From positions 62,001 to 126,000 of the forward strand of contig NZ_JAJVDH010000003.1 in the NCBI RefSeq assembly GCF_022758145.1: a stretch of DNA of 64,000 nt. Direction: 5' to 3'. The notes under the pieces were generated by a model. That model ran no database searches. It was not told the origin of the DNA and worked only from the letters and a program-made list of their open reading frames with translations. The position numbers and the translations under genes are program-made. This DNA is from Pontibacter vulgaris (GTDB taxonomy: Bacteria > Bacteroidota > Bacteroidia > Cytophagales > Hymenobacteraceae). Below, piece after piece: positions 28,301 to 36,328 of this stretch (the stretch's first letter is position 1; each line of letters opens with the position of its first letter).

Positions 28301-28348
28301 ATAGCTATAGTTGAAGGCCGGGAGGCATTGGCAGCCGCCGAACTATAG
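25340..28348 (+). CDS. Type IIG restriction-modification enzyme (Eco57I-like methylase fused to nuclease)
   Basis: A 1002-residue single-chain restriction and adenine-N6 methylation enzyme. The N-terminal PD-(D/E)xK nuclease has D88 in KADGAIL and E102-x-K104 in VIELKG. A helical linker region follows. The methyltransferase has SAM motif I CDPACGSGAF (438-447) and catalytic motif IV NPPY (N562). The C-terminal target-recognition domain (about 574-899) is followed by a helical coiled-coil end. The specificity domain is strikingly AT-rich: the line at 27361-27420 has 13 G/C of 60, against 36 of 60 at 26641-26700. This suggests exchange by recombination. No separate restriction or specificity gene is present. 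The frame is intact. Confidence 0.92.
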   Translation: MAFFQTSVTNKYLKTLDKATISAAYSRFRTHFHNPAIQENIRNSKEEQYQGEFLIDLFVNVLGYTKNPTPNYNLTTEHKNVKDSKKADGAILVNDAVKAVIELKGTNTTDLGKIEEQAFGYKNNQPGCVYVITSNFEKLRFYIDNAVEHLEFNLFSLTEKDFALLYLCLAYESIAKGTPKKIKDESVSQEDVITKQLYKDYSLFKRELYQNLVSLNPQFEPLDLFRKSQKLLDRFLFLFFAEDRQLLPPNSVRLILADWRDLQDRDVEIPLYDRFKKYFGYLNTGYKGKRYDVFAYNGGLFKADDILDTIEMDDELLYKHALKLSEYDFASEVDVNILGHIFENSLNELDEIKAQLEGQTIDKASTKRKKDGVFYTPKYITKYIVENTVGKLCTEKKAELQLNDEDYTTDKKRQKKTIKALDDKLKAYRDWLLQLTICDPACGSGAFLNQALDFLIAEHRYIDELHAKLFGDLFILSDVEKSILENNLFGVDLNEESVEIAKLSLWLRTTQPNRKLNDLNNNIKCGNSLIDDPEVAGDKAFNWQQAFPQVFEKGGFDVVIGNPPYVFGGNEGISAESKVFFKNNYVTGNGKVNLFTLFIEKSNVILKEGGEFSFIIPNTFLRVTSYHESRKFFVNNFNFRELADLGTDIFENAVTTAMILIATKCNPKADSKIKIIKDFSGKYTELNLSEIISNDYIITTNVSDEKGLILKKMLSDSDLLGDECDEMIFGVVITKNKDEIVSSTQLEGYKPFLEGKDISSYIIKPIHQYLNYTPSLLHRARTKGVFEVPEKLLVQRITGGRKPLKVAYDNNGFYNKESINNIILKPDSKYKSKFILTLLNSELINWFYNNQFTNESTLTVNISKEYLSRIPVKNTEQQPFIEKADAMLSLNEALQSINQKFQRTLSRKFGLTELPKKLQEWYLLPYVEFIKELAKKKVKLSLADEAEWEDYFTEQAEKALSLKNQIQTTDAEIDQLVYQLYNLTDEEIAIVEGREALAAAEL

Positions 28349-28361
28349 TTGTAAAACACCA

Positions 28362-28547
28362 CTGTAGAAACAGGTCGCGACCCAAGGTCGTCAACTTAAG
28401 GATTCTTCTGTCATTTCGAACGCTAGTGAGAAATCTGAAATTGCGCCATTGCTTTAAATCAATCCAGATCTCTCATTTCATTCGAGATGACAATTTGGGG
28501 CTTAAACCCTTAACTTGAAGGCATTGGGTCGCGACCTGTCTCTGCAG
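28362..28547. repeat. Nested inverted repeat downstream of the R-M gene
   Basis: Outer arms ACAGGTCGCGACCCAA (28370-28385) and TTGGGTCGCGACCTGT (28524-28539) are perfect over 16 bp and extend to 22 of 24. An inner imperfect pair (28409-28436 with 28466-28492) contains the TGTCATTTCGAACG / CGAGATGACA type sequence seen in dispersed Bacteroidota repeats. It starts 14 bp after the R-M stop and fills most of the gap to pyruvate carboxylase. Confidence 0.85.
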
Positions 28548-28631
28548 GATTGTTCACAGGTTTATGTTTTCTGAGCTGGCTTGGGTAAATCATCAAATAA
28601 AAGAATTTGTATGCCGCATTGGCTATAAAGC

Positions 28632-28666
28632 AAAAGAGCCGCCTTTTTTACAGGCAGCTCTTTTTT
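28632..28666 (-). terminator. Probable pyc terminator
   Basis: Stem AAAAGAGCcGCC/GGCaGCTCTTTT with one mismatch, 20 bp past the pyc stop. The minus-strand T tract is short, while the plus-strand one is longer, so it may work in both directions. Confidence 0.65.
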
Positions 28667-28685
28667 CTGAAGTATAAACTATACT

Positions 28686-31600
28686 TTAGCTCAATGTCAA
28701 TACTAAGTCATCGGTGTTCACCAGCGAGCCTTCCGCTAAATGTATAGCCGATATCAGGGTATCTTCTGAAGCCGTAATGGTTGTTTCCATTTTCATGGCC
28801 TCTATAATAAAGAGCGGTGTATTTTTCTTTATCGGCTGTTCTTTTTCCACCAGAATTTTCGACAACAAACCTTGTAACGGAGCGCCCACATGTTTCGGGT
28901 TAGCCTTGTCTATTTTCTGGTGCTCTATGCGCTCTACTTTCACCGCCTTGTCCCGTACCTCAATGTTGCGTGTCTGGCCGTTTAGTTTAAAGAACACCGT
29001 GCGCATACCATCTTCGTTTACGTGGCCCAGCGATTGGTATTTAATTACGATGGATTTACCACGCGCAATGTCGATGATGGCCTCTTCGCCTGGCTGCATG
29101 CCATAGAAGAACAAACGGGTCGGGATTTTGGAAACATCGCTGTACTGCTCGTAGTGCTTGTAATACGCCTCGTATACTTTAGGGTAAAGCTGGTACGAAA
29201 GGAAATCGGTATACTTGGTTTCTTTACCGAACTTCTCCTGGAAAGCTGCAAACTCTTCATCAATATTAACAGGCTCCAGGTGCTCGTTTGGCCTGCCTGT
29301 AAAGGGCTTGCTGCCTTTAAGTATAATATCCTGCAGCTTTTTCGGGAAACCTCCAACCGGCTGCCCCAGATCGCCTTTAAAAAACGACTGCACCGATTCC
29401 GGAAACGAGATCTGATCGCCGCGCTCCAGCACATCTACCGTAGTCAGGCCGTTAGATACTAAGTATAAAGCCATATCCCCCACTACTTTTGAGCTTGGCG
29501 TTACCTTTACCACATCTCCGAACAGGTTGTTTACATCGGCATACGTTTCCTTAATCTCTTCCCATTTATCGCCAAGACCCAGCGCATTTGCCTGTGGGCG
29601 TAAGTTGGAATACTGGCCTCCCGGAATTTCGTGATTGAATACTTCGGCTGTACCCGCTTTAAGACCAGATTCGAAAGGATAATAGTATTCGCGCACCGTT
29701 TCCCAGTAGTTGGAGTGGCGGTTCAGGCTGGCCTGGTCAAACTCGCGGTGGCGCTCCTGGAAGCGCATGGCCTCCACCATACTATTAAAATTAGGCTGCG
29801 ACGTAAGTCCCGACATAGAACCCAGCGCTACGTCTATCACATCAACGCCCGCTTCTATCGCCTTTAAATAAGTTGCTGATTGTATTGAGGAGGTATCGTG
29901 TGTGTGCAGGTGTATCGGTATTTTTACTGTACCGCGTAAAGCTTCAACCAAGACTTGTGCAGCGTATGGTTTTAACAGGCCGGCCATATCTTTTATAGCC
30001 AGTATGTGCGCGCCTGCATCTTCTATCTGCTTAGCCAGCTGCAGGTAATAATCTAAAGTATATTTTGTTTTTGATGGATTCAGAATATCACCGGTATAGC
30101 AGATAGCAACCTCTGCCAGGCCTTGCGTGCGCTTGCGTACAAAGTCTATGCATGGTTTCATACTTTCCAGCCAGTTCAGCGAATCGAATATGCGGAAGAT
30201 ATCAATACCAGTTTCCCATGATTTCTCCACAAACGATTCAATCAGGTTATCCGGGTAAGCTTTGTAGCCAACGCCGTTAGAGCCACGGATCAGCATTTGC
30301 AGTAGTATGTTTGGTACAGCTTTGCGTATCTGCGCCAGGCGGTCCCATGGGTCTTCGTGCAGAAAACGCAGGCAAACATCAAAGGTAGCGCCGCCCCATA
30401 CTTCCATACTAAAGGTTTGCGGATGGTCTTTGGCAAATGACTCAGCCACTTTCATAATATCAAAAGTTCGCATGCGGGTAGCCAGCAACGACTGGTGCGC
30501 ATCCCGAAAAGTGGTATCTGTATAGTGTATCTTATTGTCGTTACGCAGCCATTTCGAGAACTCATCCGGGCCCATCATGCGGAGCAGGTCTTTTGTACCT
30601 TCTTCGTAGGGTTTGTTCAGGTTAAACCCACGGAAATCCGGTTTGGTAAGCACCTTGTTCGGGTCGGGGTTCTTTACATCGGGGTTACCATTTACAATAA
30701 CCTCTGCCAGGAAACTGAGCATTTTGGTTGCCCTGTCCTTGCTTTGTTTAAACACGAACAGCTCCGGGTGGTTTTTCACAAAATCCACAGTGGCATCGCC
30801 GGAAACAAAAACAGGGTGGTTAATGATGTTCTGCAGGAACTGTATGTTCTGCTTCACGCCCCGGATTCGGAATTCATCAAGCGTGCGCGCCATTTTCATG
30901 GCTGCGTGGCGCAGCGTAGGTGCCTGAGCAGATACTTTTACCAGCAACGAATCGAAGAACGGGCTGATCTTGGCGCCCTGATAGACGCTTCCCTGGTCTA
31001 ATCTTATACCAAACCCACCTGCGCTCCGGTAGGCGATAATCGTACCATAATCCGGTTTAAAATCGTTTTCAGGGTCTTCGGTAGTGATGCGGCACTGAAT
31101 GGCAACACCATTGGCGCGTACTTTATGATTTGGCCCAAGCAGAACTTCTTCGTGGTCCAGCCTGTAACCATCGGCAATAAAGATCTGCGTTTTTATCAGG
31201 TCAATGCCGGTTATCATTTCCGTAACCGTGTGTTCTACCTGAATACGCGGATTTACTTCTATAAAGAATATATTGTTGGTATGAGGCTCTACCAGGAACT
31301 CTACTGTGCCAACGTTATTATAATTAACCGCCGAGCAAATCTTAATGGCATAGTCGTATAGTTGCTGGCGGGTTTCTTCGTTCAGGCTGATGGCCGGGGC
31401 TACTTCCACCACTTTCTGAAAACGGCGTTGCACAGAGCAATCTCGTTCGAAAAGGTGCGTAATGTTGCCATAGTTATCGGCCACAATCTGCACTTCGATG
31501 TGTTTCGGGTTCTCTACATACTTCTCCAGGAAAAGTGTATCGTCGCCAAAAGCCTTCAGTGCTTCGTTTTTAGCCTCAAAAAAACCTTTTTCCAGTTGCT

Positions 31601-32129
31601 CATCGTCGCGGATTACGCGCATACCACGGCCACCACCACCGGCAGCAGCTTTCAGCATCAGCGGGTAACCAATACGTTTCGCTTCGCTTAGGGCAATGTC
31701 GTAAGTGGTGAGGTCTGGTATGTTACTTTCTATAATGGGTACCTGGCAGCTAACGGCTACTTTTTTGGCTGCAATTTTATCGCCCAGCGAGGCCATTACC
31801 TGCGGTTTAGGTCCAATAAAAATGATACCATTATCGGCACAGCGCTGCGAGAAATGCTGATTTTCAGACAGGAAACCATAACCAGGATGTATGGCATCTA
31901 CCCCGTTTTCTTTGGCAATTTTAATAATGCCGTCGATGTCGAGGTAGGGTTGCAGTGGCTGATTGTCTTTACCGATCTGGTAAGCTTCATCGGCTTTATA
32001 GCGGTGTAGCGAGTAGCGGTCTTCGTAAGTATAAATGGCTACCGTTTTTATGCCCAGTTCGGTGCAGGCGCGCAATACACGAATGGCAATCTCGCCCCGG
32101 TTGGCGACAAGAACTTTTTTAATATTCAT
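28686..32129 (-). CDS. pyc: Pyruvate carboxylase
   Basis: A 1147-residue single-chain biotin enzyme that carboxylates pyruvate to oxaloacetate for the TCA cycle and gluconeogenesis. The order is biotin carboxylase (1-about 450, opening KKVLVANRGEIAIRVLRACTE, with the ATP-grasp glycine loop AAAGGGGRGMR), then carboxyltransferase (from about 530, TFRDAHQSLLATRMRTFD, read as TFRDAHQSLLATR). The PYC_OADA domain follows, then the C-terminal biotinyl domain with acceptor lysine K1113 in EAMKMETT. The single-polypeptide alpha4 form has the usual length. The reading frame is intact and monocistronic. Confidence 0.97.
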   Translation of the reverse strand: MNIKKVLVANRGEIAIRVLRACTELGIKTVAIYTYEDRYSLHRYKADEAYQIGKDNQPLQPYLDIDGIIKIAKENGVDAIHPGYGFLSENQHFSQRCADNGIIFIGPKPQVMASLGDKIAAKKVAVSCQVPIIESNIPDLTTYDIALSEAKRIGYPLMLKAAAGGGGRGMRVIRDDEQLEKGFFEAKNEALKAFGDDTLFLEKYVENPKHIEVQIVADNYGNITHLFERDCSVQRRFQKVVEVAPAISLNEETRQQLYDYAIKICSAVNYNNVGTVEFLVEPHTNNIFFIEVNPRIQVEHTVTEMITGIDLIKTQIFIADGYRLDHEEVLLGPNHKVRANGVAIQCRITTEDPENDFKPDYGTIIAYRSAGGFGIRLDQGSVYQGAKISPFFDSLLVKVSAQAPTLRHAAMKMARTLDEFRIRGVKQNIQFLQNIINHPVFVSGDATVDFVKNHPELFVFKQSKDRATKMLSFLAEVIVNGNPDVKNPDPNKVLTKPDFRGFNLNKPYEEGTKDLLRMMGPDEFSKWLRNDNKIHYTDTTFRDAHQSLLATRMRTFDIMKVAESFAKDHPQTFSMEVWGGATFDVCLRFLHEDPWDRLAQIRKAVPNILLQMLIRGSNGVGYKAYPDNLIESFVEKSWETGIDIFRIFDSLNWLESMKPCIDFVRKRTQGLAEVAICYTGDILNPSKTKYTLDYYLQLAKQIEDAGAHILAIKDMAGLLKPYAAQVLVEALRGTVKIPIHLHTHDTSSIQSATYLKAIEAGVDVIDVALGSMSGLTSQPNFNSMVEAMRFQERHREFDQASLNRHSNYWETVREYYYPFESGLKAGTAEVFNHEIPGGQYSNLRPQANALGLGDKWEEIKETYADVNNLFGDVVKVTPSSKVVGDMALYLVSNGLTTVDVLERGDQISFPESVQSFFKGDLGQPVGGFPKKLQDIILKGSKPFTGRPNEHLEPVNIDEEFAAFQEKFGKETKYTDFLSYQLYPKVYEAYYKHYEQYSDVSKIPTRLFFYGMQPGEEAIIDIARGKSIVIKYQSLGHVNEDGMRTVFFKLNGQTRNIEVRDKAVKVERIEHQKIDKANPKHVGAPLQGLLSKILVEKEQPIKKNTPLFIIEAMKMETTITASEDTLISAIHLAEGSLVNTDDLVLTLS

Positions 32130-32508
32130 ACAGAAGGTGAGATGGGATAAAGTTTATTCATAGATTGAAAAAGAACGACGGCTACCTGTTACCTGTACAT
32201 GTTAAAAAAGGTATGGTAAAAGCAGCCGGCGGAAGTATAGCCTCAGGCACTTATTTGTTTTGGCTGTAGATAATATCGTATTTTACATCAGAAGGTTATA
32301 ATTCAATTTATACTATATCTCATGCCCTTTTGCAACGGAATAATTATACTTAAGCCTCAACAATAACAAATTTGTGAAATTGGGATACATGATGCTTTTA
32401 CCAACTTCACGCGTGTTCATACATGAAACATAGCCATAGTTCATAAGGCAAACGGATCTGTTACTATAAATCGGAAAGCATTTAAAGGCGTTTGCTTATC
32501 TTTGAAAT
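32130..32508. other. Divergent intergenic region, pyc / DUF2279 gene
   Basis: 379 bp between divergent starts. No open frame of note. It contains a TAnnTTTG box for the rightward gene (32497-32504), several TATACTT/AAGTATA heptamers and no hairpin I could define. Presumably it carries the pyc promoter as well, which I cannot place with confidence. Confidence 0.5.
32497..32504 (+). promoter_or_regulatory. TAnnTTTG -7 box abutting the DUF2279 gene start
   Basis: TATCTTTG ends 4 nt before the ATG at 32509, so transcription would begin at or next to the start codon. Confidence 0.5.
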
Positions 32509-33414
32509 ATGAGCCTGCGTCTGCCAGTTTTTTCGCTTTTGCTAAGCCTGTTACTTTTTCAGCCGGTTATAGCGGGCACTTTACCTGATTCTGTACAAGC
32601 CCCTGTAAACAAGAAACGGCTGCTTATACTCGGCAGCAGCTTTGCAGCGGGCTATACAGGTATGCTGGTATCGCTGAATGAAGCCTGGTACCAGAACCAG
32701 GAGCGCACCGATTTCCATTTTTTTAATGACAACCATCAGTGGAAGCAGGTAGATAAGGCAGGACATTTCTGGAGTGCTTTTCATGAGAGCCGTGCCGGTA
32801 TAGATATGCTGCGCTGGGCGGGTGTGGCTGATAAGAAAGCTATACTTTACGGCGGACTTTTAGGCGTGGTATTACAAACACCGATAGAAGTTTTTGATGG
32901 TTACCAGTCAGATTATGGCGCATCAGTTGGCGATCTGGTGGCCAACACGGTAGGTTCTGCAGCTGTAGTTGCACAGGAATTAGCCTGGCGCGAAGTACGC
33001 ATTATGCCTAAGTACTCTTTTCATACTACCCGCTATGCCGATGTAAGGCCCAATGTTTTAGGCAACAACCTAACTGAACAGGCACTGAAGGATTACAATG
33101 GGCAAACTTACTGGCTTTCTGTTAACCCCTCAGCCTTCCTGACAGTAGAAAGCCGATTTCCGAAGTGGCTGAACATGGCCGTTGGCTATGGCGCCGAAGA
33201 GATTGTTTATAACAGCAAGGCAGGAAACGAAGCAGCCGGTTTTAACGCGCACCGCCAGTATTACCTGAGCCCCGACCTGAACCTGTTACACTTTAAAGGC
33301 CGAAACAAAATACTGAATACTGCACTTTATATTCTCAGCGCCATCAAAATACCTGCACCCACTTTAGAGTATACCAGCAAAAACGGGCTGAAAGCACACG
33401 CTTTATACTTCTAA
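32509..33414 (+). CDS. DUF2279 family envelope protein
   Basis: A 301-residue protein with a signal peptide (about 1-22), the motif DKAGHFWSAFHESRAG, and glycine-rich hydrophobic helices (ILYGGLLGVVLQTPIEVFDGYQ region) typical of DUF2279, a Bacteroidota family of unknown function predicted to be in the periplasm or outer membrane. The conserved His in AGHFWSAFH may be functional. The C-terminal part looks beta-rich. It is monocistronic. Confidence 0.85.
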   Translation: MSLRLPVFSLLLSLLLFQPVIAGTLPDSVQAPVNKKRLLILGSSFAAGYTGMLVSLNEAWYQNQERTDFHFFNDNHQWKQVDKAGHFWSAFHESRAGIDMLRWAGVADKKAILYGGLLGVVLQTPIEVFDGYQSDYGASVGDLVANTVGSAAVVAQELAWREVRIMPKYSFHTTRYADVRPNVLGNNLTEQALKDYNGQTYWLSVNPSAFLTVESRFPKWLNMAVGYGAEEIVYNSKAGNEAAGFNAHRQYYLSPDLNLLHFKGRNKILNTALYILSAIKIPAPTLEYTSKNGLKAHALYF

Positions 33415-33477
33415 AATCCCCACCTAAAACATTCGTATATTTGCTATAGTTGATGAATAGATCAGGGATTGAAGTTC

Positions 33478-33554
33478 ACCCACCCCTGCCCCTCCGAGGA
33501 GGGGAATTATCCGCTAAGTATTTATTCCCCTCTTGGGAGGGGTTAGGGGTGGGT
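33478..33554. repeat. C/G-rich nested intergenic palindrome
   Basis: Arms ACCCACCCCT (33478-33487) and AGGGGTGGGT (33545-33554) are perfect. Inside, CCCCTCC (33489-33495) pairs with GGAGGGG (33536-33542), and each half can also fold on itself. It lies between DUF2279 and the Smr gene. This type is dispersed in Bacteroidota genomes. Confidence 0.8.
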
Positions 33555-33615
33555 TAACATTAGCTGATTTCTAATTTCAGCAATCAACAAACAACCATTA
33601 ACAAATAACGAAACT

Positions 33616-34569
33616 ATGAACGTAGGAGACCGCGTGCGCTTGATGACCGGCAGAGAAGAAGGCATCATTACCCGCATTTTAGATAATAATATAGTAGAGG
33701 TAGCTATTGATAACGACTTTACCATACCTGTTTCCCGACGAGAGATCGTGCTTATCGCACCTGAAGAGGCAAAAGCTTTCCGCGGACAGGAGCAGGAAAG
33801 TATAAAACCTTCGGCGCGCAAAGAGCCACCAGCACCCGTACTGGCAGAAAAAGGCATTTACCTGGCTATGGTGCAACAATCAGAAGAATTGCTGGCCGCA
33901 ACAGTAGTTAATAACACCGATTACGATGTGCTGTTTACAAGTGGCGAAGAGCGAAACAACAAGTACCGAGGCCTGCAAAACGATAAACTGGCACCAAAGG
34001 CAACGCGCGTTATCGGGCATTATCACCTAAAAGATTTTGAACAGTGGCCGAGCCTGCTGATCCAGTTTCTGCAGCACCGTAACGGAGCACCAACTTTGTT
34101 TGAGCCAGTTACAAAGCGCGTACAGTTCCGGGCAAATTCTTTTTATAAGAGCAAAAAACCCGCACCCGTAATTAACAAAGATGCTTACGTTTTCCAGCTC
34201 GACAGCAAGCCAACTATAGTTGATACCGACAAGATAAAAGAGCAGATGGCTGCCGCTGCACCAAAAGAGAACTATAAACTGGAAGCGCCCAATCATGAAG
34301 TAGATCTGCACATAGAAAAACTGGTAGAAGATGTAAGCAATCTTAATAACACCGCTATGCTTAAACTGCAGATGGAGCATTTCCAGGATGCGCTGGACAG
34401 AGCCATGGCCGCAAACATGCATGAGATTGTGTTTATACATGGTGCCGGAAACGGTGTGCTGCGCAAAGAGATCCAGAAAGTACTGAGCCGCACCCCGGGT
34501 ATCAAATTTTTCGAAGATGCCCGAAAAGAGAAGTTCGGTTACGGCGCTACATTGGTCAGACTTAAATAA
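33616..34569 (+). CDS. DUF2027/Smr domain protein
   Basis: A 317-residue protein. The N-terminal SH3-like segment (MNVGDRVRLMTGREEGIITRI) and the following beta domain form DUF2027. The C-terminal Smr domain (about 235-317) has VDLHIEKL and the HGAGNGVLRKEI loop with its conserved HGxG, as in MutS2 tails. Smr domains can be structure-specific endonucleases, and recent work connects them to ribosome-rescue RNA cleavage. Which applies here is unknown. A MutS core is absent. Confidence 0.92.
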   Translation: MNVGDRVRLMTGREEGIITRILDNNIVEVAIDNDFTIPVSRREIVLIAPEEAKAFRGQEQESIKPSARKEPPAPVLAEKGIYLAMVQQSEELLAATVVNNTDYDVLFTSGEERNNKYRGLQNDKLAPKATRVIGHYHLKDFEQWPSLLIQFLQHRNGAPTLFEPVTKRVQFRANSFYKSKKPAPVINKDAYVFQLDSKPTIVDTDKIKEQMAAAAPKENYKLEAPNHEVDLHIEKLVEDVSNLNNTAMLKLQMEHFQDALDRAMAANMHEIVFIHGAGNGVLRKEIQKVLSRTPGIKFFEDARKEKFGYGATLVRLK

Positions 34570-34689
34570 CGGATAGCAGTAAACAGTTAAAAAATAATTC
34601 TGAAAATATAAGAGATAGAATTTTAATACACTGGTTACTGTTTACTAATAACTGTTCACTGTTATTAACTATCTTTACAGCTACAAAGA

Positions 34690-35090
34690 AATTAACAACA
34701 AGCCATCTTATCGCTGCTCTTTACGAGAAGAGGAAAGTCCGGGCAACACAGAGCATCCTACTTCCTAACGGGAAGGGGCTTTTTTGGAGACGAAAAAGCT
34801 ACAGCCAGTGCCACAGAAAATTACCGCCCCGAAAACTTTCGGGGTAAGGGTGAAAAGGTGCGGTAAGAGCGCACCAGCGGCTGGGTAACCAGTCCGGCTG
34901 GGTAAACCTTAGGAGTTGAAAGACCAAATAGGCTGGCAGAGTCTCGCTTCGGCGGGGCTAAGGGCTGCTCGTCCGATGTCAGTGGGTAGGTCGATGGAGC
35001 CTGCGCGCGAGTTCAGGCCTAGATAAATGATAAGACGTGGGGCTTCGGCCCTGCGACAGAACCCGGCTTACAGGCTTGTTGTTAATTTTT
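34690..35090 (+). ncRNA. rnpB: RNase P RNA, class A
   Basis: The conserved P4 strands are visible: GAGGAAAGTCCGGGC near 34729 and ACAGAACCCGGCTTA near 35057. CR-I/CR-V features such as gagttgaaagaccaaat are also present. The ends pair, with TTAACAACAAGCC (34692-34704) opposite GGCTTGTTGTTAA (35073-35085), which defines the P1 helix, and a T-rich tract follows. With RnpA it removes 5' leaders of pre-tRNAs. A TATCTTTA box at 34670-34677 is the likely -7 promoter element. No protein frame is expected here. Confidence 0.97.
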
Positions 35091-35248
35091 TCTTTGCCCT
35101 CCCCTTTTTATACTTACACTTTATACTTGTTATACTTTATATTTTAGCCGCAGCTCAAGTATAAACCCTACTTTACTTAACATAATTATCAAACTATGAA
35201 CTTATGCATTAGGCGCAAGTTTACATTAATTCTCCGTTACTGTTTTGC

Positions 35249-35256
35249 TATCTTTG
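35249..35256 (+). promoter_or_regulatory. TAnnTTTG -7 box of the Cys-rich hypothetical gene
   Basis: TATCTTTG, 21 nt before the ATG at 35278. Confidence 0.5.
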
Positions 35257-35277
35257 CAGCAATAAACAGAAGTATAA

Positions 35278-36276
35278 ATGACGGATTTGAAACTATACGA
35301 CCCGTTCGAGAAAATGCAGTTCAGCGATGACTTCTGCTTCTTGTGCGGTACAACTATAACTAACGAGCAACGCACCCCTGTATTTGCCGGCTGGTTGCAA
35401 CAGAAGTATAACTTACAAAACAAAGAACTTCTTTTACTGGATAAGAGCGTTACTACTTTCAGCGAGCTTACCATTCCTTGCTGCGATAATTGCCATACTT
35501 CCCATATTATTCCGCTGGAGAACGAAGTAGAACAGGCCGCAGAAAAAGGCTTGGCAGGTTTGCAGGCATTAGAAAAACAAAAGCTTTTTCAGTGGATCGG
35601 CAAAATGTATTACGGCACCCTGGTTACAGAGCTCATAAAAGAAGCAGACCCATTGATCAGGCCGGAATATGCGGTGAGCGAGAACCCGAAAATGCTGGGC
35701 AAATTCAGGTCGTTTTTCCAGGTATTGCAATCGCTGCGGGTGCCTATGGTTTTTTCCGATTTCATACCAAGTTCGCTGTTTCTGCTGGAGGTTAACCCTG
35801 CTGAAGACGAACTCCCTTTCGAGTACCAGGACGAGCTTACCACCATGGCTTTCAGCATTAAACTTGGACCGGTGGTTATAGTTTGTACCCTGCTCGATAA
35901 TGGCATTATAAGCAGGGCACTTGGCCGCATGTACCGCCTTACGCAAGGGCAGCAACTGCACCCGATACAGGTTGCCGAATTTAAAGCCCGCGCTTTTTAT
36001 GCCGCCTATATTTTTAACGTAGTGCCTGAGTATTTTATCCGCCCCGTTAAGCCTGAAGACGACCACCTGGTTATAGACTCTATTATTGATGATGTAACAA
36101 ACGAGGTGTTTAACCCCTGGGAAGTTACCGCCTATGCTCACATGCTCGAAGAAATGCTGAAACCGTGGAATATCCGGGAAAAGGAAATTTTGCAGAATCC
36201 GCAGCAGACGATAAGTTTCCTGGTAGATGATTCGGGAGCTTTTAAAAGTATAGATAAGCTTGAACTGAAGAAATAA
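35278..36276 (+). CDS. Uncharacterised protein with N-terminal CxxC pairs (332 aa)
   Basis: The N-terminal 75 residues hold C20-x2-C23 (FCFLCGTTI) and C69-x2-C72 (CCDNCH, plus C68), a probable structural zinc site of the kind found in HNH-type or zinc-ribbon proteins. The HNH catalytic residues are not evident. The rest (80-332) is mixed alpha/beta without recognisable motif, signal peptide or membrane segment. It is monocistronic, between rnpB and a bidirectional terminator. I do not recognise the family. Confidence 0.75.
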   Translation: MTDLKLYDPFEKMQFSDDFCFLCGTTITNEQRTPVFAGWLQQKYNLQNKELLLLDKSVTTFSELTIPCCDNCHTSHIIPLENEVEQAAEKGLAGLQALEKQKLFQWIGKMYYGTLVTELIKEADPLIRPEYAVSENPKMLGKFRSFFQVLQSLRVPMVFSDFIPSSLFLLEVNPAEDELPFEYQDELTTMAFSIKLGPVVIVCTLLDNGIISRALGRMYRLTQGQQLHPIQVAEFKARAFYAAYIFNVVPEYFIRPVKPEDDHLVIDSIIDDVTNEVFNPWEVTAYAHMLEEMLKPWNIREKEILQNPQQTISFLVDDSGAFKSIDKLELKK

Positions 36277-36312
36277 AAAAGGCCTCCCGCAACATTTGCA
36301 GGAGGCCTTTCA
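36275..36312. terminator. Bidirectional terminator
   Basis: AAAGGCCTCC (36278-36287) pairs with GGAGGCCTTT (36301-36310), flanked by A and T tracts. It serves the convergent hypothetical (plus) and SIMPL (minus) genes. Confidence 0.9.
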
Positions 36313-36328
36313 TTTTATACTTCTGTTT

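Noticed and set aside
25183..28547. R-M gene as a composite transposon
   Set aside because: The flanking repeats differ in sequence, no transposase is present, and no target-site duplication could be seen.
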